Shown: piece by piece, positions 48,658 through 57,940 of the stretch | Position numbering within the stretch: position 1 is the stretch's first letter | Layout: every line of letters begins with the position of its first letter | Assembly (NCBI GenBank): GCA_020847395.1 | Contig: JADLCD010000110.1 | Coordinates: 1-64,000, forward strand | Origin: Chitinophagaceae bacterium | GTDB taxonomy: Bacteria; Bacteroidota; Bacteroidia; Chitinophagales; Chitinophagaceae | Reading direction: 5' to 3' | Length of the DNA stretch: 64,000 nt | Made by a program: the position numbers and the translations under genes | The notes under the pieces: model-generated | Told to the model about the DNA's origin: nothing | The model's database searches: none | Seen by the model: the letters and a program-made list of their open reading frames with translations, nothing else

Positions 48658-50025
48658 ATGAAGCATTTATTATTTTTTGTTGCATTAAGTATATCGGCAC
48701 ATGCTGTAAAGGCGCAGGGACAATCACATAAAGTGCTGGCAGATAAAATAATTGGTGTAGTTGGAGATAAGATTGTGTTGAAGTCAGATATTACCAATTA
48801 TATGGAAGATGAAAAGAGGCAGGGACGTGAAGTACCAGAGAATGCCGGTTGTATGTTATTGCAGCAAATGATGATAAGAAAGGCTTTGATGTTGCAGGCG
48901 CAGAAAGACTCTTTACCGGTAGGCGATGATGAAATAGAAGCAGAACTGGATCAGCGAATAAGGTATTATATTAGTGTATATGGCGGTAAAGATGCATTGG
49001 AGCAAATAGCAGGTAAAACCATTTACCAGATAAAAGAAGATAACCGCATTGCCATAAAAGAGCAGAAGCTGGCAGATGCGATGCAAAAGTCTATAATAGA
49101 AAACGTGCGAATAACGCCAACCGAAGTTGCTAATTACTACAATAAAATTCCTAAGGATAGCCTTTTATTTTATGATACTGAATTAGAAATTAAACAGGTG
49201 GTGGCATATGCAAAAGCCAGCCGTGATTTGGAAAAATATGCCCAGGATGAATTGGCGGAATACAAACGCCAGATAGAAAGTGGTGGCGCTTCTTTTGAGC
49301 GTATGGCAAAAATGTATAGCGATGACCCCGGAACCAAGGAAATGGGAGGGCGTTTTGAATTTAACCGTAACGATAAAAACGTTGATGGTGTTTTCTCCGC
49401 TACCGCTTTTGCATTAAAAGAAGGACAGGTGTCAAGAGTAATTAAATCAAAATTTGGATATCATATTATTCAGTTGGTTAGCAGAACAGGTGATGATGTA
49501 GTTGTGCGTCATATTCTTAAAATACCACAGATAACCGAAACAGAAGTGAATGAAGCTATAGCTAAACTTGATACCGTAAGGTCAAAGCTTGTGGCTGGCA
49601 CACTTACTTTTGGTGAAGCAGTTGACAAATACAGTGAAGACGAAAACAGTAAATTCACCGCAGGTTCTATTATGAATGCGCAGGGGTCTCCTTACTTATC
49701 CATACAGGACCTTGATAAAAGCCTGGTAACAGTTTATAATGATTTGAAAGTAGGTGAATATTCAAAGCCAATTCCTTTTGAAGAAAGAGGAAAAAAAGGA
49801 GCAAGGATTGTATACATACAGAAAAAAACAGAACCTCATCGCGAAAACATAAAAGACGATTACAATAAAATAGCACAGCGTGTGCTTGACGAAAAGAAGG
49901 GCGAAATTTTAGACAGATGGTTTCAAACCAAAATGCCCACTTATTATATTGTTGTTGATGATGAATTTCGCAATTGCGGCGAAATAAGCAAATGGCTTAC
50001 ACTCTCCAATGCAAAAAAGAATTAG
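48658..50025 (+). CDS. SurA-like periplasmic peptidylprolyl isomerase
   Basis: Signal peptide, SurA N-domain VGDKIVLKSDI, parvulin domains with MYSDDPGTKEMGGRFEF and VSRVIKSKFGYHIIQL. Confidence 0.92.
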   Translation: MKHLLFFVALSISAHAVKAQGQSHKVLADKIIGVVGDKIVLKSDITNYMEDEKRQGREVPENAGCMLLQQMMIRKALMLQAQKDSLPVGDDEIEAELDQRIRYYISVYGGKDALEQIAGKTIYQIKEDNRIAIKEQKLADAMQKSIIENVRITPTEVANYYNKIPKDSLLFYDTELEIKQVVAYAKASRDLEKYAQDELAEYKRQIESGGASFERMAKMYSDDPGTKEMGGRFEFNRNDKNVDGVFSATAFALKEGQVSRVIKSKFGYHIIQLVSRTGDDVVVRHILKIPQITETEVNEAIAKLDTVRSKLVAGTLTFGEAVDKYSEDENSKFTAGSIMNAQGSPYLSIQDLDKSLVTVYNDLKVGEYSKPIPFEERGKKGARIVYIQKKTEPHRENIKDDYNKIAQRVLDEKKGEILDRWFQTKMPTYYIVVDDEFRNCGEISKWLTLSNAKKN

Positions 50026-50227
50026 CTTTTTAGGCTCCGGGGTACTTTTTTAATATAGTTCCTGCATCTTTGCAAATACTAGGGCTAAGGTATTGTTATG
50101 TTAAATATGGTTCATACTGTTTCTTTGTGAGCGGACAGATGATAAACATGAAATTCTCATATTTATCGTTTTACTTTTCACGCCTGGCTTAACAAATCGT
50201 ATATGCCCTGTATTTAAATTAATATAC

Positions 50228-51175
50228 ATGTACGATTCTTACTCAAAAGGTATATCCTACGGCAAAGGCATTTTAATTCTTATCGGGTTGTGGCTTGGTG
50301 GATTTTTTATGGGGGGAGTTGCCAGTATTCCCATATGGTTTTTAATGACGGGCAGGGGAATATTTACTATGCAGCAGGATATGCTGAAGCCGGAGTATGT
50401 TAATGCCATAAGAGTAATACAGGTTGTTTCAACTTTTATCACTTTTTTTCTTCCTGCCTATTTTACTGCGCTTATTCTTAACCGTAAGCCTGTTAAGCTC
50501 CTGGGTTTTACAATGAGGTTTACCTACAAACAATTGTTTTTGTCTGTAGTTGTAATGTTTGCAGCAGCACTTGCAGCAGGTGCATTGGCAGAGTTGAATG
50601 AAAAAATTCCTTTGCCAAAAGCAACGGCTGATTTTTTTAAACGCCTGGAAGATACTTATGCTGAACAGGTAGAAGCCATTACCAATATAAAATCTTTTGG
50701 CGATTATATTATTTCACTGATTATGATTGCCATATTACCGGCATTATTTGAAGAAACATTTTTTCGTGGCGGTATGCAAAACCTGCTTACCAGGTCAACA
50801 CAAAACCACTGGATGGCGATTATTATTACGAGCATAATTTTCAGCGCCATACATATTTCTTATTATGGTTTTCTTACCCGTTTGTGCCTGGGTATTGTAC
50901 TTGGGTTGATTTATTATTATTCACGAAGTCTTTGGCTTAGTATAGCGGCACATTGTTTTAATAATGCGTTTGCGGTTACCCAAATGTATGTTATGCTGCG
51001 GCAGGGTAAATCTGTAAAAGAAGCAATGGATGATAAAATGCCCTTTTGGTGGGGCATTATAGCAGTGATAGCATTATATTTTTTATTTATGATTTTTAAA
51101 CGCGTATCAAACCAGGCAATAAAAGCATTTACCCCGCCAGAGGATAAAGCGCTTGAGGAAAAGTGGATAGCTTGA
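50228..51175 (+). CDS. CPBP family intramembrane glutamic endopeptidase
   Basis: EETFFRGGMQNLL and FSAIHISY motifs. Confidence 0.9.
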   Translation: MYDSYSKGISYGKGILILIGLWLGGFFMGGVASIPIWFLMTGRGIFTMQQDMLKPEYVNAIRVIQVVSTFITFFLPAYFTALILNRKPVKLLGFTMRFTYKQLFLSVVVMFAAALAAGALAELNEKIPLPKATADFFKRLEDTYAEQVEAITNIKSFGDYIISLIMIAILPALFEETFFRGGMQNLLTRSTQNHWMAIIITSIIFSAIHISYYGFLTRLCLGIVLGLIYYYSRSLWLSIAAHCFNNAFAVTQMYVMLRQGKSVKEAMDDKMPFWWGIIAVIALYFLFMIFKRVSNQAIKAFTPPEDKALEEKWIA

Positions 51176-51182
51176 GGAAGCA

Positions 51183-51291
51183 GAAGATTATAAGGCAGAA
51201 GATATAAGGTAGAAGGAATAGGGTATAAGGTTGAGGGTATAGGGTGTATGGAATACCTTACGCCTTATACCCTATACCCTCCACCTTAAAA
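51183..51291. repeat. word-like inverted repeat between CPBP and cdsA genes
   Basis: ataaggcagaagatataaggtagaagg...tagggtataaggttgagggtataggg against ccttacgccttataccctataccctccacctt. Confidence 0.75.
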
Positions 51292-51302
51292 AAAACTTAA
51301 CA

Positions 51303-52181
51303 ATGGCACTGAACTGGAAAGTTTTTCGCACACGGGCGCTTACAGCACTGGTTTTTGTGCTGGTGATGATGGTGGGATTTTTGCTGAACGAATGGAGCTT
51401 TTTGTTGTTATTCACCATTATTCATTTTGGTTGCTGGTTCGAATACCAGCGGTTAATAAGCCGGATTGATCCTTCGTATAAAAATATTTCTACTTTTCAT
51501 CGCTATGGAGTAATGCTGGCAGGATGGTCGATAATGTTGTATGCAGCGGGCGATGTTTATCATGCAGTTGGCATTACATTGCCTTCCATCGGGCTTGCAA
51601 TGGGATTGATTTTCGCATTTGCTTTACCTGTTATTGAAATACTTTTTTCTCAGCAACTCAACTTCGCGCATATACGCTATTCAGCGCTTGGGTTAATATA
51701 CATATCACTAAGCTGGGCTTTGATGATCAATATCCGATCGATGCATGAAATATGGGTAACAGGCAATGGCTGGCCATATACAGTGGGTTTAATGATTCCA
51801 CTGGCAACTATTTTTTCAATCTGGATCAATGATACGATGGCTTATATAGTCGGTTCATTAATTGGCAAAACACCTTTTTCAAAAATATCTCCAAAAAAAA
51901 CCGTTGAAGGAACTTTAGGAGGAATTATACTTTGTGTTGCCGCAATGGGCGCATTAGCCTATGCATGTAAAATGCCCGTGATGCATATTTGTATCATTGC
52001 AGCTATTGCTGCAATAGCAGGTACTGCAGGAGATTTATTGGAAAGCAAAATAAAAAGAATGGCGAATGTGAAAGATAGCGGCAGCATCATGCCGGGACAC
52101 GGGGGCTTTCTTGACAGGTTTGATTCGCTATTACTGGCAACGCCATTTGTGTGGTTGTATGTGATGGTGATGATGGGGTGA
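51303..52181 (+). CDS. cdsA: phosphatidate cytidylyltransferase
   Basis: C-terminal KRMANVKDSGSIMPGHGGFLDRFDSLL signature. Confidence 0.96.
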   Translation: MALNWKVFRTRALTALVFVLVMMVGFLLNEWSFLLLFTIIHFGCWFEYQRLISRIDPSYKNISTFHRYGVMLAGWSIMLYAAGDVYHAVGITLPSIGLAMGLIFAFALPVIEILFSQQLNFAHIRYSALGLIYISLSWALMINIRSMHEIWVTGNGWPYTVGLMIPLATIFSIWINDTMAYIVGSLIGKTPFSKISPKKTVEGTLGGIILCVAAMGALAYACKMPVMHICIIAAIAAIAGTAGDLLESKIKRMANVKDSGSIMPGHGGFLDRFDSLLLATPFVWLYVMVMMG

Positions 52182-52182
52182 G

Positions 52183-52250
52183 GTTTGTGGTTTAGGGTTT
52201 ATGGTTTGTAGTTCAAGGTGATCCTAAACTACAAACCACAAACCACAAAC
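52183..52250. repeat. word-like inverted repeat between cdsA and psd
   Basis: gtttgtggtttagggtttatggtttgtagtt ... aaactacaaaccacaaaccacaaac. Confidence 0.85.
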
Positions 52251-52292
52251 AATAAATTTAACTACTTTTGCATTCTCAAATTTTTTGTACCA

Positions 52293-52949
52293 ATGAAGGT
52301 TCATAAGGAAGGATACCAGACTATTGCACTTTGCGGATTATTTTTTGTTGTACTCAACCTGGTATTGTTTTATTTTTTACCCTATAGTCTTGTATGGCTT
52401 TCATGGGTGATTTTTGTAGTATCATTTTTATTTTTCCTGTTTATCATTTCTTTTTTCCGTGTACCTACCCGCATACTTACGCTTGATGAAAATAAAATTG
52501 TAGCGCCTGCCGATGGTAAAGTAGTGGTAATTGAGGAAACAGTTGATGTGGAATATTTTAACGACAAGCGTTTGCAGATATCTATTTTTATGAGCCCTGC
52601 CAATGTGCATCAAAATTTAAACCCGGTAAGCGGCGAAGTGTTGTATAGTAAATATCACAAAGGCAAATATCTTGTAGCCTGGGATCCGAAATCCTCTACT
52701 GAAAATGAAAGACATTCCGTTGTAATAAAAAATGCATATTCACCCATACTTGTAAAACAAATTGCCGGGGCTGTAGCAAGGCGTATTGTTAACTATTTAA
52801 AAGCCGGGCAAAAAGTACAGCAGGGTGGCGAACTGGGGTTTATTAAATTCGGCAGTCGTGTGGATGTATTACTGCCTGCAGGCACCAAAGTGCATGTGCA
52901 GTTAAATGAAGTGGTGAAAGGTGGTATAACGGTACTGGCGAGTTGGTAG
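52293..52949 (+). CDS. psd: phosphatidylserine decarboxylase proenzyme-like
   Basis: APADGKVV, MSPANVHQNLNPVSGEV, GSRVDVLLPAGTKV; the upstream ORF extension is repeat-derived. Confidence 0.93.
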   Translation: MKVHKEGYQTIALCGLFFVVLNLVLFYFLPYSLVWLSWVIFVVSFLFFLFIISFFRVPTRILTLDENKIVAPADGKVVVIEETVDVEYFNDKRLQISIFMSPANVHQNLNPVSGEVLYSKYHKGKYLVAWDPKSSTENERHSVVIKNAYSPILVKQIAGAVARRIVNYLKAGQKVQQGGELGFIKFGSRVDVLLPAGTKVHVQLNEVVKGGITVLASW

Positions 52950-52985
52950 AGGAGCTGTGTCATACCTGATAGCCGATAGCCAACA

Positions 52986-53681
52986 CTAAAATATTCTCTC
53001 CAACTCTTTTAGCGTGGTAACAGTATAGGTGGGCTTAAACGGCGGATCAATGTTTTTATGGTTAACATATACCTGGTCCATCCCCACATTTTGTGCGCCG
53101 ATAATATCCGCTTCAATATCATCTCCCAGCATAATACTTTCTTTTACAGCAGCGCCTGTTTTCTTCATTGCAAAATCAAATATTTCTTTGTAAGGCTTCA
53201 AACTGTTACTGCCTTCGGATGTAATAACAAACCTAAAAAAATCTGCAAGTCCTGAATGTTTTAATTTGCTATGCTGCACTGTTTCAAATCCGTTGGTAAT
53301 CAAATGCAGTGCATACCCTTTGTTTTGCAGGTATTGCAGAATTTCAATAGCACCCGGGAAGAGCAATGTTCTTGTTGGAAGTTTATCTAAAAACATCACA
53401 TCCATACTTCTCGCCAGTTTTTCATTTCCTATTTTAAAATCGAGCAAGGTATGCCACATGCGTTTCCAGCGCAGCTCCTCTCTTTTTATAAAGCCTTTGC
53501 GGTAGCGGGCCCAGAGCTTTTCGTTGTGAAAAATATATCGTTCATAAAACAAGTCAAAATCGTATACCCCATAATCAGTGAGTTGGAGTGATGTATATAA
53601 TTCCTGAAGCGTGATTTTTGCATTTGCTTCAAAATCCCAAAGTGTATGATCCAGGTCAAAAAAAAGATGTTTGTAAGTCAT
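52986..53681 (-). CDS. YjjG-family HAD hydrolase (noncanonical pyrimidine nucleotidase)
   Basis: MTYKHLFFDLDHTLWDFEANAK, GDDIEADIIGAQNVGMDQVYVNHK. Confidence 0.9.
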   Translation of the reverse strand: MTYKHLFFDLDHTLWDFEANAKITLQELYTSLQLTDYGVYDFDLFYERYIFHNEKLWARYRKGFIKREELRWKRMWHTLLDFKIGNEKLARSMDVMFLDKLPTRTLLFPGAIEILQYLQNKGYALHLITNGFETVQHSKLKHSGLADFFRFVITSEGSNSLKPYKEIFDFAMKKTGAAVKESIMLGDDIEADIIGAQNVGMDQVYVNHKNIDPPFKPTYTVTTLKELERIF

Positions 53682-53832
53682 GATAAAAAGTGTTGCAAAA
53701 GTACGGTGTTTACAAGAAGTGTGTAGTTTTGGGTGCATCCCAAATTTTCGCACCATTATTCCCCTCGCCACTCTGTGGAGAGGGGATAAAGGGGTTTTGG
53801 CTTAGCCACTTATATTAAAGTAAGTTTAATTT

Positions 53833-54534
53833 ATGAATATTATTATTACCGGCGCATCAAAAGGGTTTGGTAAGTCAATTGCTGAAAAATTTGCGGCAAA
53901 TGGCTGGAATGTGTATATGTGTTCCCGCACAGAAAAAACGCTTCATCAAACAAAAGATGAGCTCAGGCAGCAATATCCATCTGTAAAAATAGAAGCAAAG
54001 CCTTTTGACCTTAGTATTAAGGAAGACGCACAGGCTTTGGGCAAATGGATTTTATCACTTAATATTTCAATTGATGTATTGGTTAATAATGCCGGTTCTT
54101 TTGAGCCAGGTAATGTATATAACGAACCGGAAGCTGTTTTGGAAAATATGATTGCTGTGAATTTATATAGTGCTTATCACCTTACCCGAACCATAATCTC
54201 AAAAATGATAGCGCAAAAACAAGGACATATTTTTAATATGTGTTCAATAGCCTCATTGCAGGCATATACTAACGGCGGCGCATACAGTATTAGCAAATTT
54301 GCATTATCCGGGTTTTCCAGGAATCTCCGTGAAGAAATGAAACCTTTTGGCATAAAAGTTACCGGTATTTATCCCGGCGCTGCGTATACTGACTCATGGG
54401 CAGGTAGCGGCGTTGATAAAAAAAGAATAATGGAATCAAAAGATATTGCCGAAATGATATATGCCGCCGCGCAACTTTCGCCACAGGCATGTGTTGAAGA
54501 TATTGTAATACGACCTCAGTTGGGAGATTTGTGA
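53833..54534 (+). CDS. SDR-family oxidoreductase
   Basis: IITGASKGFGKSIAEKFA, NNAGSF, YSISKFALSGFSRNLREEM. Confidence 0.93.
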   Translation: MNIIITGASKGFGKSIAEKFAANGWNVYMCSRTEKTLHQTKDELRQQYPSVKIEAKPFDLSIKEDAQALGKWILSLNISIDVLVNNAGSFEPGNVYNEPEAVLENMIAVNLYSAYHLTRTIISKMIAQKQGHIFNMCSIASLQAYTNGGAYSISKFALSGFSRNLREEMKPFGIKVTGIYPGAAYTDSWAGSGVDKKRIMESKDIAEMIYAAAQLSPQACVEDIVIRPQLGDL

Positions 54535-54861
54535 TGGTATATTAATGCTGTTGCAAAATAACAGAGATTAAGAAATTTCTATACAATAATTCAATTGATA
54601 TACCCGGGAGTACAGGTACACAGGAAATTAAAAATAGCTTTAATATTTCTTGACTAAATTTTCAGATATATGTATATTAGCTGTAACCTATGTATCTACA
54701 CTACTACACAACCTGCTTGTATTTTTTTGCATTTACCTGTAATATCTTTCGTTGCATTCAATGGATTATAATTACTATCAGACCTCCGACATATTTCTCA
54801 AATTAACTCCCCTTTATAACAAAAAAATTATTTTTGAATCACCAGTAATATAATAACTGAG

Positions 54862-57339
54862 ATGAATAATGTACTTCAACATATAGAGCATAACGAAAAC
54901 TTTGATCTGGCTTACCGGTTTGTTACAGAAACCAGCGAGAATATTTTTTTAACCGGTAAGGCAGGTACAGGAAAAACCACTTTCCTGAAATATCTGAAAG
55001 AGCATTGTGCAAAAAATATTATTGTGGCTGCCCCTACCGGTGTAGCAGCTATTAATGCAGGAGGCGTTACACTGCATAGTTTATTTCAATTGCCATTTCA
55101 CCCTTTTTTACCAACCAAGGCCGGTAAAGATGAATTGCTGGCGAGGTTTAGGTTTAATAAACAGCGTTTGCAACTGCTTCGTAAAATTGAATTGCTGGTA
55201 ATTGATGAAATAAGTATGGTGCGTGCAGATACAATGGATGCGATTGATACTATACTCCGTGCGGTAAGAAGAAATTATCATACACCTTTTGGGGGCGTTC
55301 AATTATTATGTATTGGCGATTTGTTTCAGTTGCCGCCTGTAGCTAAAAATGATGAATGGGCGGTTTTGAATGAATATTATACTTCGCCTTTCTTTTTTGA
55401 TAGTCTTGCTATTAAGGAGCAAATGCCTTTGATGATAGAACTGACAAAAATTTATCGCCAGAAAGAAGATTCATTTGTGCGGCTGCTGAATAAAGTACGG
55501 AATAACGTGATGCAGCCTGAAGATTTTGAAGATTTACATCAACGTTATAGCCCAGCGTTTCGCCCCTCACCCGGTGAAAAATATATTACACTTACCTCAC
55601 ATAATAACCAGGCAGACCAAATTAATTTTCGGGAGCTGAATAAACTGCTTGCGCCTTCTTTTACCTATAAGGCAAAAATAGATGGCGACTTTCCTGAACA
55701 TATGTATCCTGCGGAAGAAGAGTTAAAACTTAAAGAAGGTGCGCAGGTAATGTTTTTAAAGAATGACGCTGTGAGCCGTAAATATTTTAACGGCAAAATT
55801 GGTGTGATTAAATTACTGGAAGATGATAAGATAGTTGTGGTAAGTGATGGTGAGGAAATTGTGGTAGGAAAGGAAACCTGGGAAAATACACGCTATAGCT
55901 TAAACAGGGGCGATGGAAAACTGGAGCAGGAAGTGCTGGGTACTTTTGAACAGTTTGCCTTACGGTTAGCTTGGGCAATAACCATTCATAAAAGCCAGGG
56001 ATTAACTTTTGAAAAAGTAATGATAGATGCAGGCGCTGCATTCAGCAGCGGGCAGGTGTATGTGGCATTGAGCCGCTGTACCAGCCTTGAAGGAATAGTA
56101 TTGTTATCAAAAATACATGCGCCTGCAATTATGAGTAATGATAACGTGGTGAAAGGGCAGCAAACCCTAACACACAAAGGCTCATTGGCAGAAAGGTTTG
56201 CAGGCGCAAGAATGATTTTTACACAACAGCAATTGTCGCAGATATTTTTATTTGAAGAAATTAATACAGCTTTTAACTTACTGCTGCATGAGATGAAGCA
56301 ACATGCTGATAAATTTAACAATGAAGGAATTGATCTTGTATTGAAAATACATCAGCAGTTTTTAGCTTATAAACAGGTGGGTGAAAAGTTTTTGGGCCAT
56401 GTGTATACTATGGCTAAAGATGAACCGGTTATTGAAAAAAATGAACTTTTACAAAAACGTATAAGTGATGCCGCAAAACATTTCGATGCAAGATTAAGCG
56501 CCTTGCTGGATGCCGTTAAAAAGCATCCGCTGGTTACTGAGCGTAAAGAGGCATCCACACCTGTTGATGAGGCATTGAAAGACCTGGCGCTTACCGTATA
56601 TACTACACATTATTACCTGCAATATTGCAGGCAATCTTTTGAACTGAATGCTTATTTAAAACATAAACTTGCTTTTGCGCAGCCACGCTTTAGTATTACA
56701 AGCTATGCCAGTGGTAAAAAGCAAAATTTTTCAGGCATGGCTAATGCTGAGCTTTTTGAAACACTAAAGCGCTGGCGCGATGTGGTTTTTGAAGAAACCG
56801 CCCTGCCAATATATATGATTGCCAATGCAGAAACGCTTAAAGCGCTAAGCACTTTTCTTCCGCTTAATAAAAAAGATCTTGCTAAAATAAAAGGTTTTGG
56901 AAAAGCTAAAGTAGATAAGTATGGTGATGATATTATTGAGATCATCAGCGATTACTGTGAAAAGTACAGCCTGGAAACCAATATGCATGCAAATACTGGA
57001 GAAGAGAAAAAAGAAAAAACAATTACGGAAAAAGTTTCCACTAAAGCAGATACTAAAATGGTGAGCTTTGATTTATACAAGCAGGGAAAATCAATTGCTG
57101 CTATCGCAGAAGAAAGAAAGTTTACAGTGCAAACTATAGAAGGACATTTGTCGCATTTTATTGAATCAGGAGAATTGTCGGTTAATGAATTTTTGCCTGA
57201 TGAAAAACAACAAAGAATTATTAGAATATACCATCAAAACAAAGAAGCCGGTTTAACACAAATGAAGGAACAATTGCCTGATATAAGTTTTGGTGAATTG
57301 AGAATGATGATGGCGGCAATAAAGTATGGGGAAATGTGA
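54862..57339 (+). CDS. PIF1-like superfamily 1 helicase with C-terminal HRDC and RecQ-type HTH domains
   Basis: Walker A TGKAGTGKTTFLKYL, LVIDEISMVRADTMDAID, TIHKSQGLTFEKV, HRDC segment LAKIKGFGKAKVDKYG, tail SIAAIAEERKFTVQTIEGHL. Confidence 0.93.
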   Translation: MNNVLQHIEHNENFDLAYRFVTETSENIFLTGKAGTGKTTFLKYLKEHCAKNIIVAAPTGVAAINAGGVTLHSLFQLPFHPFLPTKAGKDELLARFRFNKQRLQLLRKIELLVIDEISMVRADTMDAIDTILRAVRRNYHTPFGGVQLLCIGDLFQLPPVAKNDEWAVLNEYYTSPFFFDSLAIKEQMPLMIELTKIYRQKEDSFVRLLNKVRNNVMQPEDFEDLHQRYSPAFRPSPGEKYITLTSHNNQADQINFRELNKLLAPSFTYKAKIDGDFPEHMYPAEEELKLKEGAQVMFLKNDAVSRKYFNGKIGVIKLLEDDKIVVVSDGEEIVVGKETWENTRYSLNRGDGKLEQEVLGTFEQFALRLAWAITIHKSQGLTFEKVMIDAGAAFSSGQVYVALSRCTSLEGIVLLSKIHAPAIMSNDNVVKGQQTLTHKGSLAERFAGARMIFTQQQLSQIFLFEEINTAFNLLLHEMKQHADKFNNEGIDLVLKIHQQFLAYKQVGEKFLGHVYTMAKDEPVIEKNELLQKRISDAAKHFDARLSALLDAVKKHPLVTERKEASTPVDEALKDLALTVYTTHYYLQYCRQSFELNAYLKHKLAFAQPRFSITSYASGKKQNFSGMANAELFETLKRWRDVVFEETALPIYMIANAETLKALSTFLPLNKKDLAKIKGFGKAKVDKYGDDIIEIISDYCEKYSLETNMHANTGEEKKEKTITEKVSTKADTKMVSFDLYKQGKSIAAIAEERKFTVQTIEGHLSHFIESGELSVNEFLPDEKQQRIIRIYHQNKEAGLTQMKEQLPDISFGELRMMMAAIKYGEM

Positions 57340-57475
57340 GCATGTGGGAATGTGAAAATTTGAAAATTTGAAAATGGAGCGAGGCGCCTAAATTCAAATT
57401 AACCTATGAAATTCAGCAAAGAGGTTGATGATGATGAAGCTTGAAAATATGTAGGCATATTGTTGGAGGGGGGAT

Positions 57476-57826
57476 TTATTGTATAGCCGAAATGGAAAAT
57501 ATATAGCGGGGGTTTTTCCTGTTTCGTTTACCCGTTGGTAACTGAATGTTCTTTGGTGCTGTGTGGGAAATAAGCAATTCCGCTTTACCGGTATTTCCTG
57601 CTTCCAGTGGTACATAAATCACAGCTACATCACCATTGAATCCTGCCGATTTATCAACATGTCCTTCAGGGGTGAGCCGGCCATACAGTGGTTTTGCCGT
57701 ATAATGCCCGTAAACATGATCCCCTATTTTGAAATCATGAAAATCATTGCGGTGCAAAGAATAGCGAAAATAGTATCCAATACCGGGCCTTCTCCTCAAT
57801 TCATCCAAATCAAGATCATCAATCAT
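57476..57826 (-). CDS. conserved hypothetical protein
   Basis: Intact 116-aa ORF with MIDDLDLDELRRRPGIGYYFRYSLHRNDFHDF in a gap between mnmE and the helicase. Confidence 0.55.
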   Translation of the reverse strand: MIDDLDLDELRRRPGIGYYFRYSLHRNDFHDFKIGDHVYGHYTAKPLYGRLTPEGHVDKSAGFNGDVAVIYVPLEAGNTGKAELLISHTAPKNIQLPTGKRNRKNPRYIFSISAIQ

Positions 57827-57940
57827 TGAGTTATCATTTTCAGGCTGATTAAATACGGTTTTATTATGTTATGCGTTTCCAAACGCAATCGGCTTATTTT
57901 CCAGGATGCTTTTTTGTGCAAGGAAAATTATATAACCAGC

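Noticed and set aside
51432-51456. ggttcgaataccagcgg resembling a tRNA T-arm
   Set aside because: Lies inside cdsA coding sequence and no acceptor, D or anticodon stem flanks it.
52218-52292. N-terminal extension MILNYKPQTTNNKFNYFCILKFFVP of the psd ORF
   Set aside because: Derived from the word-like repeat and promoter region; the conserved protein starts at MKVHKEGYQ (52293).
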